Source of the DNA: DATLLN01 sp963720885
GTDB taxonomy: Bacteria > Actinomycetota > Thermoleophilia > Gaiellales > JAICJC01
Direction of reading: 5' to 3'
DNA length: 64,000 nucleotides
NCBI GenBank assembly: GCA_963720885.1
Contig: CAVRGW010000003.1
Location: 16,732 to 80,731 of the forward strand
Notes under the pieces: model-generated
The model's database searches: none
Seen by the model: the letters and a program-made list of their open reading frames with translations, nothing else
Told to the model about the DNA's origin: nothing
In this document: one piece after another, positions 53,728 through 63,009 of the stretch
Layout of the letters: each line of letters starts with the position of its first letter
How positions within the stretch are numbered: the first letter of the stretch is position 1
Translations under genes and position numbers: made by a program

Positions 53728-54728
53728 CCCCGGCCGACGAGGCGTTCCTCCGCCGCACCCTGGAGCTTGCCGAGCGGGGAAGGCGCACGGCTGCGCCGAA
53801 CCCGGTGGTCGGCTGCCTGCTGGTGCGCGACGGCCGGGAGCTCGCCGAGGGCTGGCATCAGCGGCCGGGAGGGGAGCATGCCGAGGCGATGGCGCTGCGG
53901 CTCGCGGGCGACGCGCGGGGTTCCACCGCCTACGTCAGCCTGGAACCATGCAGCCACCACGGGCGGACGCCTCCGTGCGCCGACGCACTGGTCACAGCGG
54001 GCGTTGCGCGGGTCGTGATCGCCGCGCTCGACCCCAGCCCCAAGGTGGACGGCAAGGGCCTCGAGCGGCTGCGCGCGGCGGGGGTCGAGGTCGACGTGGC
54101 GGGCGGCGACGTGGAGGCGGCCGCCCGCCGCCAGAACGCCGCGTTCCGTACGTTCCAGCTGCTCGGCCGCCCGCACGTGACGTACAAGGCGGCTGCTTCG
54201 CTGGACGGCCGCACGGCGACGACCGCGGGCGAGTCCCAGTGGATCAGCTCGCAGGAGAGCCGCCGGCTGGTGCACGAATGGCGGGCGTGCGCCGGCGCCG
54301 TTGCAGTCGGCTCCGGCACCGCGGTCCGCGACCGCCCGCAGCTGACGGCGCGCGACGTGGATCCGCCCGCCGAGCGCCAGCCGCTGCGGGTCGTGTTCGA
54401 CCGGGGCGGCGGCCCGGCATCGATCCGGCGACGTGGGACGGTGTCGTCGCCCGGGGCGACGCGGGGGAGGAGCTCGTCGCGCTCGCCGCCAGGGGGTGTG
54501 ACGTCGGTGCTGGTCGAAGGCGGTGCGACGCTCGCCGCGGGGCTGCTCGCGGCCGGTCTGATCGATCGCGTCGCGCTGTTCGTCGCACCGCTCATGCTCG
54601 GCGAGGGGCCGGGGGTGTTCGCCGGCTGGGCGGCGGGCTCGCTGGCGGACGCGCCGGCCGCGGTGCACCTGGAAGCGCACCCGGTGGGGCCGGATATCCT
54701 GCTGGTTGCAGAGCTTCGGGAGGTATGA
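53724..54728 (+). CDS. ribD: Riboflavin biosynthesis deaminase/reductase RibD
   Basis: Deamination and reduction of the pyrimidine intermediate. The deaminase half has GGEHAEAMAL and SLEPCSHHGRTPPCADAL zinc motifs; the reductase half begins HVTYKAAASLDGRTATTAGES. Between about 54415 and 54490 the protein passes out of frame: the other frame carries IDPATWDGVVARGDAGEEL, then the original frame resumes at GVTSVLVEGG. Two compensating single-base changes explain this and 20 or so residues are corrupted. GTG start overlaps rpe. Confidence 0.9.
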   Translation: MTPADEAFLRRTLELAERGRRTAAPNPVVGCLLVRDGRELAEGWHQRPGGEHAEAMALRLAGDARGSTAYVSLEPCSHHGRTPPCADALVTAGVARVVIAALDPSPKVDGKGLERLRAAGVEVDVAGGDVEAAARRQNAAFRTFQLLGRPHVTYKAAASLDGRTATTAGESQWISSQESRRLVHEWRACAGAVAVGSGTAVRDRPQLTARDVDPPAERQPLRVVFDRGGGPASIRRRGTVSSPGATRGRSSSRSPPGGVTSVLVEGGATLAAGLLAAGLIDRVALFVAPLMLGEGPGVFAGWAAGSLADAPAAVHLEAHPVGPDILLVAELREV

Positions 54729-54729
54729 G

Positions 54730-55335
54730 GTGTTCACGGGCATAGTGGTCGAGCTGGGGACGGTGGTGCAGCCCGCGCCGGACCTGGTGCTGGAGGCGCC
54801 GCTGACAGCCGCCGACGCCGCCGTGGGCGACTCGATCTCGATCGAGGGCTGCTGCCTGACGATCACCGCGGCCGATCCGCCGGTGCTGCGCTTTCATGCG
54901 GTGCCGGAGACGCTGCGCCGCTCCACTCTCGGCGGCCTGCTGGCAGGCGACCGGGTCAACCTCGAGCCGGCGCTGCGCGTCGGCGACCGGTTGGGCGGCC
55001 ACTGGGTGCAGGGACACGTGGACGGTGTCGGCCGCCTGGTATCGGCGACACCCGAGGGCGAGGCGGTCAACCTGCGCTTCTCGGCGCCCGCCGAGGTGCT
55101 GCGCTACACGATCGAGAAGGGATCGATCACCGTGGCCGGCGTCAGCCTCACCGTTGTCGACGTCGACGACGAGGGGTTCTCGGTGACGGTCATCCCGCAC
55201 ACCCAGGAGGTCACGTCGCTGGGGTCGCTGCGACCCGGCAGTCCCGTCAACCTGGAGGCCGACGTCTTCGCAAAGTACGTGGAAAAGCTCGGATTTCCGA
55301 GGCCCTCTGGTACCATCGAGGAGGTGCCACGATGA
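54730..55335 (+). CDS. ribE: Riboflavin synthase alpha subunit
   Basis: Dismutates 6,7-dimethyl-8-ribityllumazine to riboflavin. The protein begins FTGIVVELGTVV, the classical start, and holds two lumazine-binding repeats, each with a characteristic GCCLT / GVSLT motif and GHWVQGHVDG in the second. 201 aa. GTG at 54730 is chosen by the family start; GGGAGG lies at 54718-54722. ATG of ribBA overlaps its stop. Confidence 0.95.
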   Translation: MFTGIVVELGTVVQPAPDLVLEAPLTAADAAVGDSISIEGCCLTITAADPPVLRFHAVPETLRRSTLGGLLAGDRVNLEPALRVGDRLGGHWVQGHVDGVGRLVSATPEGEAVNLRFSAPAEVLRYTIEKGSITVAGVSLTVVDVDDEGFSVTVIPHTQEVTSLGSLRPGSPVNLEADVFAKYVEKLGFPRPSGTIEEVPR

Positions 55336-56656
55336 CCGTCGACCAGCGCTACAAGGAGCTCTATCCGGAGCTCGACAGTTCGCCGTTCGCCACCGTCGAC
55401 GAGGCGGTCGACGAGATCCGTGCGGGCCGGATGGTGGTCGTCGTCGACTCGCCCGATCGCGAGAACGAGGGTGATCTGGTGATGGCCGCCGAGTCCATCA
55501 CGCCCGACGGCGATCAACTTCATGGCGACCCACGCCCGCGGCCTGATCTGCCTGTCGCTGACGCCCGAGCGCTGCGACGAGCTCGGCCTGCACGATGATG
55601 ACCGACCAGAACCGGACGCGGTACGAGACGGCGTTCACGGTCTCGATCGAGGCGCGTGAGGGCGTGTCCACCGGCATCTCCGCGGCCGACCGCGCGCACA
55701 CCATCCGCGTCGCCGTCGACCCGGACGCCAAGCCCGGCGACCTGGTGCACCCGGGTCACGTCTTCCCGCTGCGCGCACGGCCCTACGGCGTGCTCGAGCG
55801 CACCGGCCAGACTGAGGCGTCCGTCGATCTCGCCCGCCTCGCCGGCCTCCAGCCCGCCGGCGTCATCTGCGAGGTGATGAACGAGGACGGGACGATGGCC
55901 CGCGTCAAGGATCTGGTGGGCTACTGCGAGACGCACGGCCTGAAGATGATCACGGTGGCCGACCTGGTCGCCTTCCGTCACCGCCGGGAGAAGCTGGTCG
56001 AGCAGATCGCCGCGGCGCAGATGCCGACGCGCCTGGGCGAGTTCGTCGCCCACGGCTACCGCTCGCTGATCGACGGCCAGCAGCACGTCGCGCTGGTCGC
56101 CGGCGACGTCAACGGCGCCGAGGACGTGCTCGTCCGCGTGCATTCGGAGTGCGTCACCGGGGACGTGTTCCACTCGCTGCGCTGCGACTGCGGCGAGCAG
56201 CTGGAGCGGGCGCTGGCGCAGATCTCGGCCGAGGGCAGGGGCGTGCTGCTGTACCTCGCCCAGGAGGGCCGGGGCATCGGCCTGCTGAACAAGCTTCGCG
56301 CCTACGAGCTCCAGGAGCAGGGGCTGGACACGGTCGACGCCAACCTGGCGCTCGGGCTGCCCGTTGACTCCCGCGACTACGGCGTCGGCGCGCAGATCCT
56401 CAGCGATCTCGGCCTGACCACGATCCGGGTGCTGACCAACAACCCGCGCAAGATCGTCGGCCTCGAGGGCTACGGGCTGACGGTCACCGAGCAGGTGCCG
56501 ATCGTCGCCGACCCGAACCCGGTGAACGCCGACTACCTGCGCACCAAGGTCGAGCGGATGGGCCACACGATCACGCACCAGGGCCGCAGGCTCGAGCCGC
56601 CGGAGGGTGTGCCCGCGCCGTTCACCGAGTCCCCGCTCGGGTTCACCGCCCCGTGA
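55332..56656 (+). CDS. ribBA: RibBA: DHBP synthase / GTP cyclohydrolase II, two frameshifts
   Basis: Bifunctional entry enzyme of riboflavin synthesis. RibB part: VDEIRAGRMVVVVDSPDRENEGDLVMAAE carries the active-site acid residues; frame breaks near 55510 and 55592 enclose a stretch that reads INFMATHARGLICLSLTPERCDELGL in the alternate frame, then TRYETAFTVSIEAREGVSTGIS. RibA part: HSECVTGDVFHSLRCDCGEQL (zinc cysteines) and YLAQEGRGIGL. Because the motifs survive, the breaks are more likely errors than decay. ATGA overlap with ribE. Confidence 0.9.
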
Positions 56657-57168
56657 GCGAGGCGGGCGCAGGCGAGATCCGCGTCCCCGACGGCTGCCAC
56701 CAGATCATCGGGCGGCCGGCGGACGACGTCAGCATCGCGGTCGTCGCCTCGCGGTACAACGCTGAGGTCGTCGAGCGGCTGCTGCACGGCGCGGTCGATG
56801 CGCTCGAGCGAAACGGCGTCGATCGCGATCGGGTGACCGTCGTGCTGGTGCCCGGCGCCTGGGAGCTGCCGCTGACCTGCCGGCGGCTTGCCGAGGCCGG
56901 CGGGCACCACGCCGTCGTCACGCTGGGCTGCGTGATCCGCGGCGACACGCCGCACTTCGACTACGTCTGCGCCGAGGCCGCACGCGGGATCACGGAGGCG
57001 TCGCGCGATACGGGCGTCCCGGTCGCGTTCGGGGTGCTCACCTGCGACGATCAGCAGCAGGCGGACGATCGCTCCGGCGGCCGGCTGGGCAACAAGGGCG
57101 AGGAAGCCGCCGAGGCGGCTCTGGAGATGGCCGGGCTGATGCGCACCCTGCCGCGGTCCCGCCATTGA
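56653..57168 (+). CDS. ribH: 6,7-dimethyl-8-ribityllumazine synthase
   Basis: Condenses the RibB and RibD products. Substrate-binding blocks SIAVVASRYNAEVVERLL, PGAWELPLTCRRLAE, LGCVIRGDTPHFDYVC (catalytic histidine) and FGVLTCDDQQQADDR are present; the protein (171 aa) would form an icosahedral or pentameric assembly. GTG start overlaps ribBA. It is the last of the riboflavin genes. Confidence 0.95.
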   Translation: MSEAGAGEIRVPDGCHQIIGRPADDVSIAVVASRYNAEVVERLLHGAVDALERNGVDRDRVTVVLVPGAWELPLTCRRLAEAGGHHAVVTLGCVIRGDTPHFDYVCAEAARGITEASRDTGVPVAFGVLTCDDQQQADDRSGGRLGNKGEEAAEAALEMAGLMRTLPRSRH

Positions 57169-57716
57169 ACCTGCCGGAGACCGGCCCGCTGCTGGACGCG
57201 GGCGACCTGGTGCTGCGGCCGCCGCTGGACGCCGACCTGCCGCGGCTGGTCGAGGCGTTCGCGGACGCCGAAGTGGCGCGGATCTCGGCGATATCCCGGT
57301 TCGGCGAGCCGCCGTACGGCGAGACGCATGCCATCGCCTGGCTCGACCGCCAGCGCGAGGCGCGCGCCGACGGCCGGCGGATGATGCTGGCGATCGAGCT
57401 GGACGGCAGCCTGGCCGGCACGATCGACATCGACTTCGCGAACGCCGGGCAGGGCCGCGGCGAGCTCGGCTACTGGGTGGCTGAGTCGTTCCGCGGACGG
57501 GGTGTCGCGCGCCGAGCGATCCGGCGGGTCTCCGACTACGCGATCGGCGAGCTCGGGCTGGCTCGGATCGAGATCCTGGTCGAGCCGCACAACAAGGCGT
57601 CGTGCCGGGCCGCAGCGGCCGCGGGCTACACCCGCGAGGGTCTGCTCCGCCAGTTCCTCGAGTTCGAGGCGCAGCGGCACGACCTCGTCATGTACTCGCT
57701 GTTGCCCGGGGAGTGA
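57165..57716 (+). CDS. RimJ/RimL-type GNAT acetyltransferase
   Basis: 183-aa GNAT. GDLVLRPPLDADLPRLVEAF starts the fold; GELGYWVAESFRGRGVARRAIRR is the acetyl-CoA loop; ILVEPHNKASCRAAAAAGY the C-terminal helix. Substrate not predictable; its position in the riboflavin operon is not known to have meaning. TTG start overlaps the ribH stop (TTGA). Confidence 0.85.
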   Translation: MNLPETGPLLDAGDLVLRPPLDADLPRLVEAFADAEVARISAISRFGEPPYGETHAIAWLDRQREARADGRRMMLAIELDGSLAGTIDIDFANAGQGRGELGYWVAESFRGRGVARRAIRRVSDYAIGELGLARIEILVEPHNKASCRAAAAAGYTREGLLRQFLEFEAQRHDLVMYSLLPGE

Positions 57717-57722
57717 CGGGGC

Positions 57723-57914
57723 TCAGACGGCCTTCTGCACGCGGCCGCTCTTCAGGCAGCGGGTGCAGACGTACGCTCGGGTGGGCGACCCGTTCAGCAG
57801 GATGCGGATGTGCTGCAGGTTCGGGTTGAACCGACGCTTGGTGGCCACCATCGAGCGGCTCCGGTTATGGCCGAAACCCGGCTTCTTGTTGCAGATCACG
57901 CACACCTTGGACAT
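57723..57914 (-). CDS. rpmB: Ribosomal protein L28, zinc-binding form
   Basis: 63-aa 50S protein. SKVCVICNKKPGFGHNRSRS and YVCTRCLKSGRVQK give a four-cysteine zinc site (the C+ form). ATG at 57914 is the family start; a further in-frame ATG at 57971 is too early. TATACT at 57925-57930 on this strand is 10 nt before the start. It diverges from asp23, a gene order seen across Gram-positives. Confidence 0.96.
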   Translation of the reverse strand: MSKVCVICNKKPGFGHNRSRSMVATKRRFNPNLQHIRILLNGSPTRAYVCTRCLKSGRVQKAV

Positions 57915-57924
57915 GGCGGCGCGC

Positions 57925-57930
57925 AGTATA
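57925..57930 (-). promoter_or_regulatory. -10 element of rpmB
   Basis: TATACT on the minus strand, 10 nt before the rpmB ATG; no clear -35. Confidence 0.45.
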
Positions 57931-57973
57931 GCCTGCAACTCGGGCACAGAGCAGCACGTCATAGTGGGCACCG

Positions 57974-58348
57974 ATGTCGTCCGCGCCGCTGTCCATCGTG
58001 CCGTCGCCCGAGGTCGAGGGCGAGCTCGTCATCCCCAACGAGGTGATCGCCCAGATCGTCGGGCTGACCGTCCTGGAATGCTACGGCGTGGTCGGCATGG
58101 CGGCCCGCAGCTTGACCCAGGGCGTCGCCGGGCTGCTCTCCCGTGAGCGGATCGACCAGGGCGTGGCCGTCCGCCGCGAAGGCGACGCGCTGGCCATCGA
58201 CCTGTATGTGATCGTCGAGTACGGCCTGAACCTGGCGGAGGTCGCCTCGACCGTCCGCTCCCGCGTCCAGTACACCGTGGAGAAGCTGACCGGGCTGACC
58301 GTGGACGCAATCCAGATCCACGTGCAGGGCGTCCGGCGCACTCCATGA
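57974..58348 (+). CDS. Asp23/Gls24 (YloU-like) protein
   Basis: 124-aa member of the Asp23 family (alkaline-shock/YloU type). VEGELVIPNEVIAQIVGLTVLE and VYGVV-like GVVGMAAR, then TVEKLTGLTVDAIQIHVQGV are diagnostic. The gene always neighbours fakA (YloV) in Firmicutes and actinobacteria, as here, where its stop overlaps fakA (ATGA). Its exact role is uncertain; envelope-stress function is suggested for relatives. Confidence 0.9.
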   Translation: MSSAPLSIVPSPEVEGELVIPNEVIAQIVGLTVLECYGVVGMAARSLTQGVAGLLSRERIDQGVAVRREGDALAIDLYVIVEYGLNLAEVASTVRSRVQYTVEKLTGLTVDAIQIHVQGVRRTP

Positions 58349-60813
58349 CCGGCGATGCGGCCGCCACGGCGCTGACCCTCGCGCGTGGCGGGCAGGCCGC
58401 GCTGGAGCTGCACCGGCAGCGAATCGACGACCTCAACGTGTACCCGGTGCCCGACGGCGACACCGGGAGCAACCTGCTGGACACCGCCATCGCTCTGACC
58501 AACGGCCTGGCCGAGCTGGGCGTCGACGCCGGCCGCGAGGAGATCGCCCGCGCCGCCACACGATCCGCCCTGATGGGCGCCCGCGGCAACAGCGGCGTGA
58601 TCCTCTCGCAGATCGTCCGCGGCTTTGCGGAGTCGCTGGGCGCCGAGCCGGCGGCGATCGACGGCCGAGCGGTGGCCCGGGCGGTGCGGGCAGCCTCGGA
58701 GAGCGCGTACCACGCCGTCCGCCAGCCGGTCGAGGGAACGATGCTGACCGCCGTGCGTGAGATGGCCGAGGCGGCCGAGGCCGCTCCCGATCTGCCGCTG
58801 CCGGCGCTGCTCGACCGCATGCTGGAGGCCGGCGATCGCGCCGTCGAGCGCACCCCGGAGCTGCTCGCCGCGCTGCGCGACGCGGGCGTGGTGGATGCTG
58901 GAGCCGCCGGACTGGTCGAGTTCGCCCGGGGCGCGGCTGCCGCCTCGCGCGGGGAGCGGATCACGGCGCCGGCGTCGATCTCGGCCGCGCGTCCGCTGGG
59001 CGTCGAGGCGCTGCACGCGGAGCCGTCGCGCTACCGCTACTGCACCACGTTCCTGGTCGAGGGCGACGGAATCGATGCCGTCGGCCTGGAGCGCGGCCTG
59101 GATGCCCTCGGCGACTCGCTGCTGGTGGTGGGGGAGCCGCCGACGGTCAAGGTGCACGTGCATACGGACGATCCGCCGGCCGCGCTCGCCCTGGGCCTGG
59201 CGATGGGCGTCGTCGACCGGGTGGAGATCGCCAACATGCACACGCAGACGGCCGAGCGGGAGCGGCGCCTGCGGGTGGTCGCCACCCGTCCGGCGACCGC
59301 GGTCGTGGCCATCGTCGCCGGTGAGGGCAACGAATCGGCGTATCGCGCAGCCGGGGCGTCCCGGATCGTCGCCGGCGGCCAGTCGATGAATCCCTCGGCC
59401 GGGGAGATCGCCCAGGCCATCGCCGCGGCGGACGCGGAGGGCGTCGTCGTCCTGCCGAACAACGGCAACGTGATCCTGGCCGCAGAGCACGCGGCCGCGC
59501 TGGCCGACCGGCCGGTGCGGGTGGTGCCGACGCGGTCGGTGGCAACCGGCCTGGCGCTGATGGAGGGTTACAGCCCGTCCGCGCCGCTGGGGCAGACGGC
59601 GGATGCGATGGCCAGGCGAAACGCCTCGCTTCGCTACGGCGAGCTGACCACGGCTGTTCGCGACGCCAGCGTCGACGGCGTCGTCGTCCACGACGGCGAG
59701 CACCTCGCGCTGGTCGACGGCCGCGTCGTCGCCTCGACCGGCGATCCCTCGGCGGCTGCGGACGCCATGCTCGGCCGGCTCGCGGAGGACGGCGCGGAGC
59801 GCATCGTGCTGCTGCGCGGCGACGCCGACGCCTTCGACCCCGGCCCGTGGCTGTCCCGCGCGCGGCTGGCTCATCCCCAGGTGCAGCTCGAGCTGCGCGA
59901 CGGCGGCCAGCCGCTCTACCCGCTGCTCGCCTGGGCCGAGGGGCGCGGGCTGCTGACCGCCGAGAACACGGCGCTGGTGCTGGACTCGACCTCCGACGCG
60001 GGTTCGCCGCAGGGGCTGCCCGCGAACTGGCGGGTGGTGCCGCTGTCGGTGCGGCTGGGCGACCGCAGCTACCTGGACTACGTCGAGATGCCGCCCGAGG
60101 AGTTCTACCGCCGGCTGCCGCTGGAGGCCGATCTGCCGCAGACCGCCGCGCCGGCGCCCGGTGCGTTCCAGGCGGCGTTCGAGGAGCTCGCCGGCTACAG
60201 CCGGATCTTCGTGCTGCCCATCTCGTCCGAGGTGTCGGCGACGTCCCGCAGCGCCGAGCTCGCCGCCCGCGAGCTCGACCCGGGCGGGCAGCGGATCGCC
60301 GTCCTCGAGACCCAGGCGGTGTCGGCCGCCACGCTGCTGCTGGCCGACGGGCTCCAGCGGCTGCTCGTCCGCGGGGTGCCCGAGAATACGCTGGTGACCT
60401 GGTTCGAGGAGGCGAAGGCGCGGCTGTCGCTGCTGTTCAGCGTTGAGACCCTGGAGTTCCTGCGCAAGGGCGGCCGCATCGGCCGTGCCCAGGCGGCGGT
60501 CGGCGGGCTGCTGCGGGTGCGCCCGCTGCTGACGCTGCAGGACGGCGAGGTCGCCGCGTACGGCCGGGTGCGCGGCGCATCGCGCGTCCTGCCCGCGTTC
60601 GAGCGCTACCTCTGCGAACACCTGGCCGAGGGGCAGCCGGGCCGGATCGCGCTGTGCCACGCCCGCAGCCCGGCGGCCGTGGAGTCGTTGCAGGAAATGA
60701 TCGCCCGCGCGCGCCCCGCCGCGTCCGTCGACCACGTGCTCGAGCTGGGGGCGGTGGTGGGCACGCACGGCGGTCCCGGCACCGTCGGCATGGCGGTGCT
60801 GACCGGCGAATGA
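58345..60813 (+). CDS. Fatty acid kinase FakA fused to a DegV/FakB fatty-acid-binding domain
   Basis: 822-aa protein. Residues 1-200: DhaL-type ATP-binding kinase domain with VYPVPDGDTGSNLLDT (metal aspartates at 37-41) and ARGNSGVILSQIVRG. Residues 200-535: FakA middle and C-terminal domains (TTFLVEGDGIDAVGLERGL, KVHVHTDDP, PNNGNVILAAEHAA). Residues 540-822: a DegV domain (ALVLDSTSDAGSP, MPPEEFYRRLPL, LPISSEVSATSRSAELAARE). In Staphylococcus these are separate FakA and FakB, where FakB presents the bound fatty acid. Here both are in one chain. No frame break. ATG overlaps asp23 and recG overlaps its stop. Confidence 0.93.
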   Translation: MTGDAAATALTLARGGQAALELHRQRIDDLNVYPVPDGDTGSNLLDTAIALTNGLAELGVDAGREEIARAATRSALMGARGNSGVILSQIVRGFAESLGAEPAAIDGRAVARAVRAASESAYHAVRQPVEGTMLTAVREMAEAAEAAPDLPLPALLDRMLEAGDRAVERTPELLAALRDAGVVDAGAAGLVEFARGAAAASRGERITAPASISAARPLGVEALHAEPSRYRYCTTFLVEGDGIDAVGLERGLDALGDSLLVVGEPPTVKVHVHTDDPPAALALGLAMGVVDRVEIANMHTQTAERERRLRVVATRPATAVVAIVAGEGNESAYRAAGASRIVAGGQSMNPSAGEIAQAIAAADAEGVVVLPNNGNVILAAEHAAALADRPVRVVPTRSVATGLALMEGYSPSAPLGQTADAMARRNASLRYGELTTAVRDASVDGVVVHDGEHLALVDGRVVASTGDPSAAADAMLGRLAEDGAERIVLLRGDADAFDPGPWLSRARLAHPQVQLELRDGGQPLYPLLAWAEGRGLLTAENTALVLDSTSDAGSPQGLPANWRVVPLSVRLGDRSYLDYVEMPPEEFYRRLPLEADLPQTAAPAPGAFQAAFEELAGYSRIFVLPISSEVSATSRSAELAARELDPGGQRIAVLETQAVSAATLLLADGLQRLLVRGVPENTLVTWFEEAKARLSLLFSVETLEFLRKGGRIGRAQAAVGGLLRVRPLLTLQDGEVAAYGRVRGASRVLPAFERYLCEHLAEGQPGRIALCHARSPAAVESLQEMIARARPAASVDHVLELGAVVGTHGGPGTVGMAVLTGE

Positions 60814-62955
60814 CGCTCCGCGGCTTCGCCGGCGCGGCGCTCGACGGGCCGCCTCCCGAGCCGGCGACCGTACCGCGCCCGTCGCACCTCGAGGAGCCGC
60901 CGACGGCTGACAAGCGGCTGCGCTCGGGGCTTGCGGCGATGCGGCCGCGCCCGCTGCGCACCGTGGGCGACGTGCTCGAGCACGTGCCCTTCCGCTACGA
61001 GGACTACCGGGATGCGATGCGCATCGCCGACCTGCGCCCCGGCGAGCAGGCGACGATCGTCTGCACGGTCGATTCGATCCGGATGCGGCCGACCCGCCGT
61101 CGCAACCTGGCGATCGTCGAGGCCCGCGTGCACGACGACTCGGGGGCCGGGCTGGTGGTGTGGTTCAACCAGCGCTACCTGGTCAAGCAGCTGACGCCCG
61201 GGACGGTGATCTCGGTGCGCGGCGAGCGGCGCGGGTCGATCGGGGCGGAGATCGCCGCGAAGAGCCACGAGGTGCTCGGCGAGGGCGCCGAGGCGCTGCA
61301 CACGCATGGGATGGTGCCCGTCTACCACGGCAGCGAAGCGGTCACCAGCCGTCGCCTGCGAACGCTGGTCGACGGCGTGCTGGGCCACGCCGGCGACGCG
61401 CCGGATGCGCTCCCCGCCGACCTTCGGCAGCGGCGAAGGCTGCCGCTGCGGCGCGATGCCACGCTGGCTGCGCACCGACCGGAGGAGCCTGCCGACGCCC
61501 GGACGGCGAAGGGCCGGCTGGCGTTCGACGAGCTGTTCCTGCTCCAGGTCGGGCTCGTCCGCCACCGCCGGCTGCTGGAGGGGATGGCCGCGGCCCGGTC
61601 GCTGGGCAAGCCCGGCGAGCTGATCGGCCGGTACCTGGAGCAGCTGCCGTTCGATCCGACCAGGGCACAGGCGCGGGCGATGCGCGAGATCGACCGCGAC
61701 CTGGCGAAGGACGTGCCGATGCAGCGGCTGCTGCAGGGCGACGTCGGGTCGGGCAAGACTGCCGTCGCGGTGCTACGCCCTGCTGCGGGCGGTCGAGCGC
61801 GACGGCCAGGGGGCGCTGATGGCGCCGACCGAGACGCTGGCGACGCAGCACCTGCTGGGCATCAGTGCGTTGTGCGAACCGCTCGGCGTGCGCGTGACGC
61901 AGCTGGTCAACGGGATGCCGGCGCGCGAGCGGCGGGCGGCGCTGGGCGTGATCGAGTCCGGCGAGCCGCAGATCGTCGTGGGCACGCACGCGCTGATTCA
62001 GGACGCCGTGGTGTTCGGCGGCCTCGAGGTGGCCGTCGTCGACGAGCAGCACCGGTTCGGGGTCGAGCAGCGCCGTGCGCTGGAGGAGAAGGCGCGGTCG
62101 GACGGCCGGGCGCCGCACGTGCTGCACATGACGGCGACGCCGATCCCGCGCACGCTGGCATTGACGGTGTACGGCGACCTCGACGTCTCCGTGCTGGATG
62201 AGCTGCCGCCTGGCCGCACGCCGGTGATCACCCGGCTGGTGCCGCGCGCACGGCGGGACGAGGTGTTCGCCCGCATGCGGCGCCTGCTCGACGAGGGCCG
62301 CCAGGCCTATGTCGTCTGCCCACTGGTGGCGGAGTCCGCGGCTGCGGAGGCCACGGCCGCCGAGAGCGAGGCTGCGCGGCTGGCCGCCGGCGAGCTCTCG
62401 GGATATCAGATTGCTGTCTTGCACGGCCAGATGCCGCCGGCCGACCGGCGGCCGGTGATGGAGCGGTTCCGCCGCGGCGAGGTGCAGGTGCTGGTGGCGA
62501 CGACGGTGATCGAGGTCGGGGTGGACGTGTCCAACGCCGTGCTGATGGTGATCGAGGAGGCCGACCGGTTCGGCCTCGCGCAGCTTCACCAGCTGCGGGG
62601 GCGCGTCGGCCGCGGCGCGCACGAGAGCTACTGCGTCCTGCTGGCCGATCCGGCCACGGACGACGCCGCGGCCAGGCTGGAGGCGATGGTGCGGACGACG
62701 GATGGCTTCGAGCTGGCCGAGGTCGACCTGGAGCTGCGCGGCGAGGGCACGCTGCTGGCCGCCCGCCAGAGCGGGGTGCCCGATCTGCGCCACGCCAGGA
62801 TCTCCCGCGATCGCAGGCTGGCGATCACCGCCCGTCGCGAGGCGCAGCGCCACCTGGACGCCGATCCCGAGCTGAGCTCCCCGGCCTCCCAGCTGATGGC
62901 CTCGGAGGCCCGCCGCCTGTTCGGCGCGGACATCGACTGGCTGACGCGGGCGTGA
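60810..62955 (+). CDS. recG: ATP-dependent DNA helicase RecG, one frameshift
   Basis: Fork-reversal and Holliday-junction helicase. The wedge/OB region has VLEHVPFRYEDYRD; helicase motif I is QGDVGSGKTAVAV, after which the frame breaks near 61770 and continues APTETLATQHLLG (Ia), DEQHRFGVEQRR (II), MTATPIPRTLALT (III) and the C-terminal TRG motif region. About 714 aa once repaired. ATG overlaps the fakA stop (ATGA). The TGA stop is the first three bases of palindrome copy E. Confidence 0.9.
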
Positions 62956-62989
62956 CGCAACAACGGGGTCAGACCCCTTTGTTGCATCG
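62953..62989. repeat. Dispersed GGGGTC palindrome, copy E
   Basis: Identical over all 37 bases, in reverse orientation, to 19207-19243. Includes the recG stop codon, as copy B includes that of the malic enzyme. Confidence 0.9.
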
Positions 62990-62997
62990 GGCGCCGG

Positions 62998-63003
62998 TAC
63001 GAT
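62998..63003 (+). promoter_or_regulatory. TAnnnT -10 element, leaderless
   Basis: TACGAT, 6 nt before the GTG at 63010. Confidence 0.35.
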
Positions 63004-63009
63004 TCGAGG

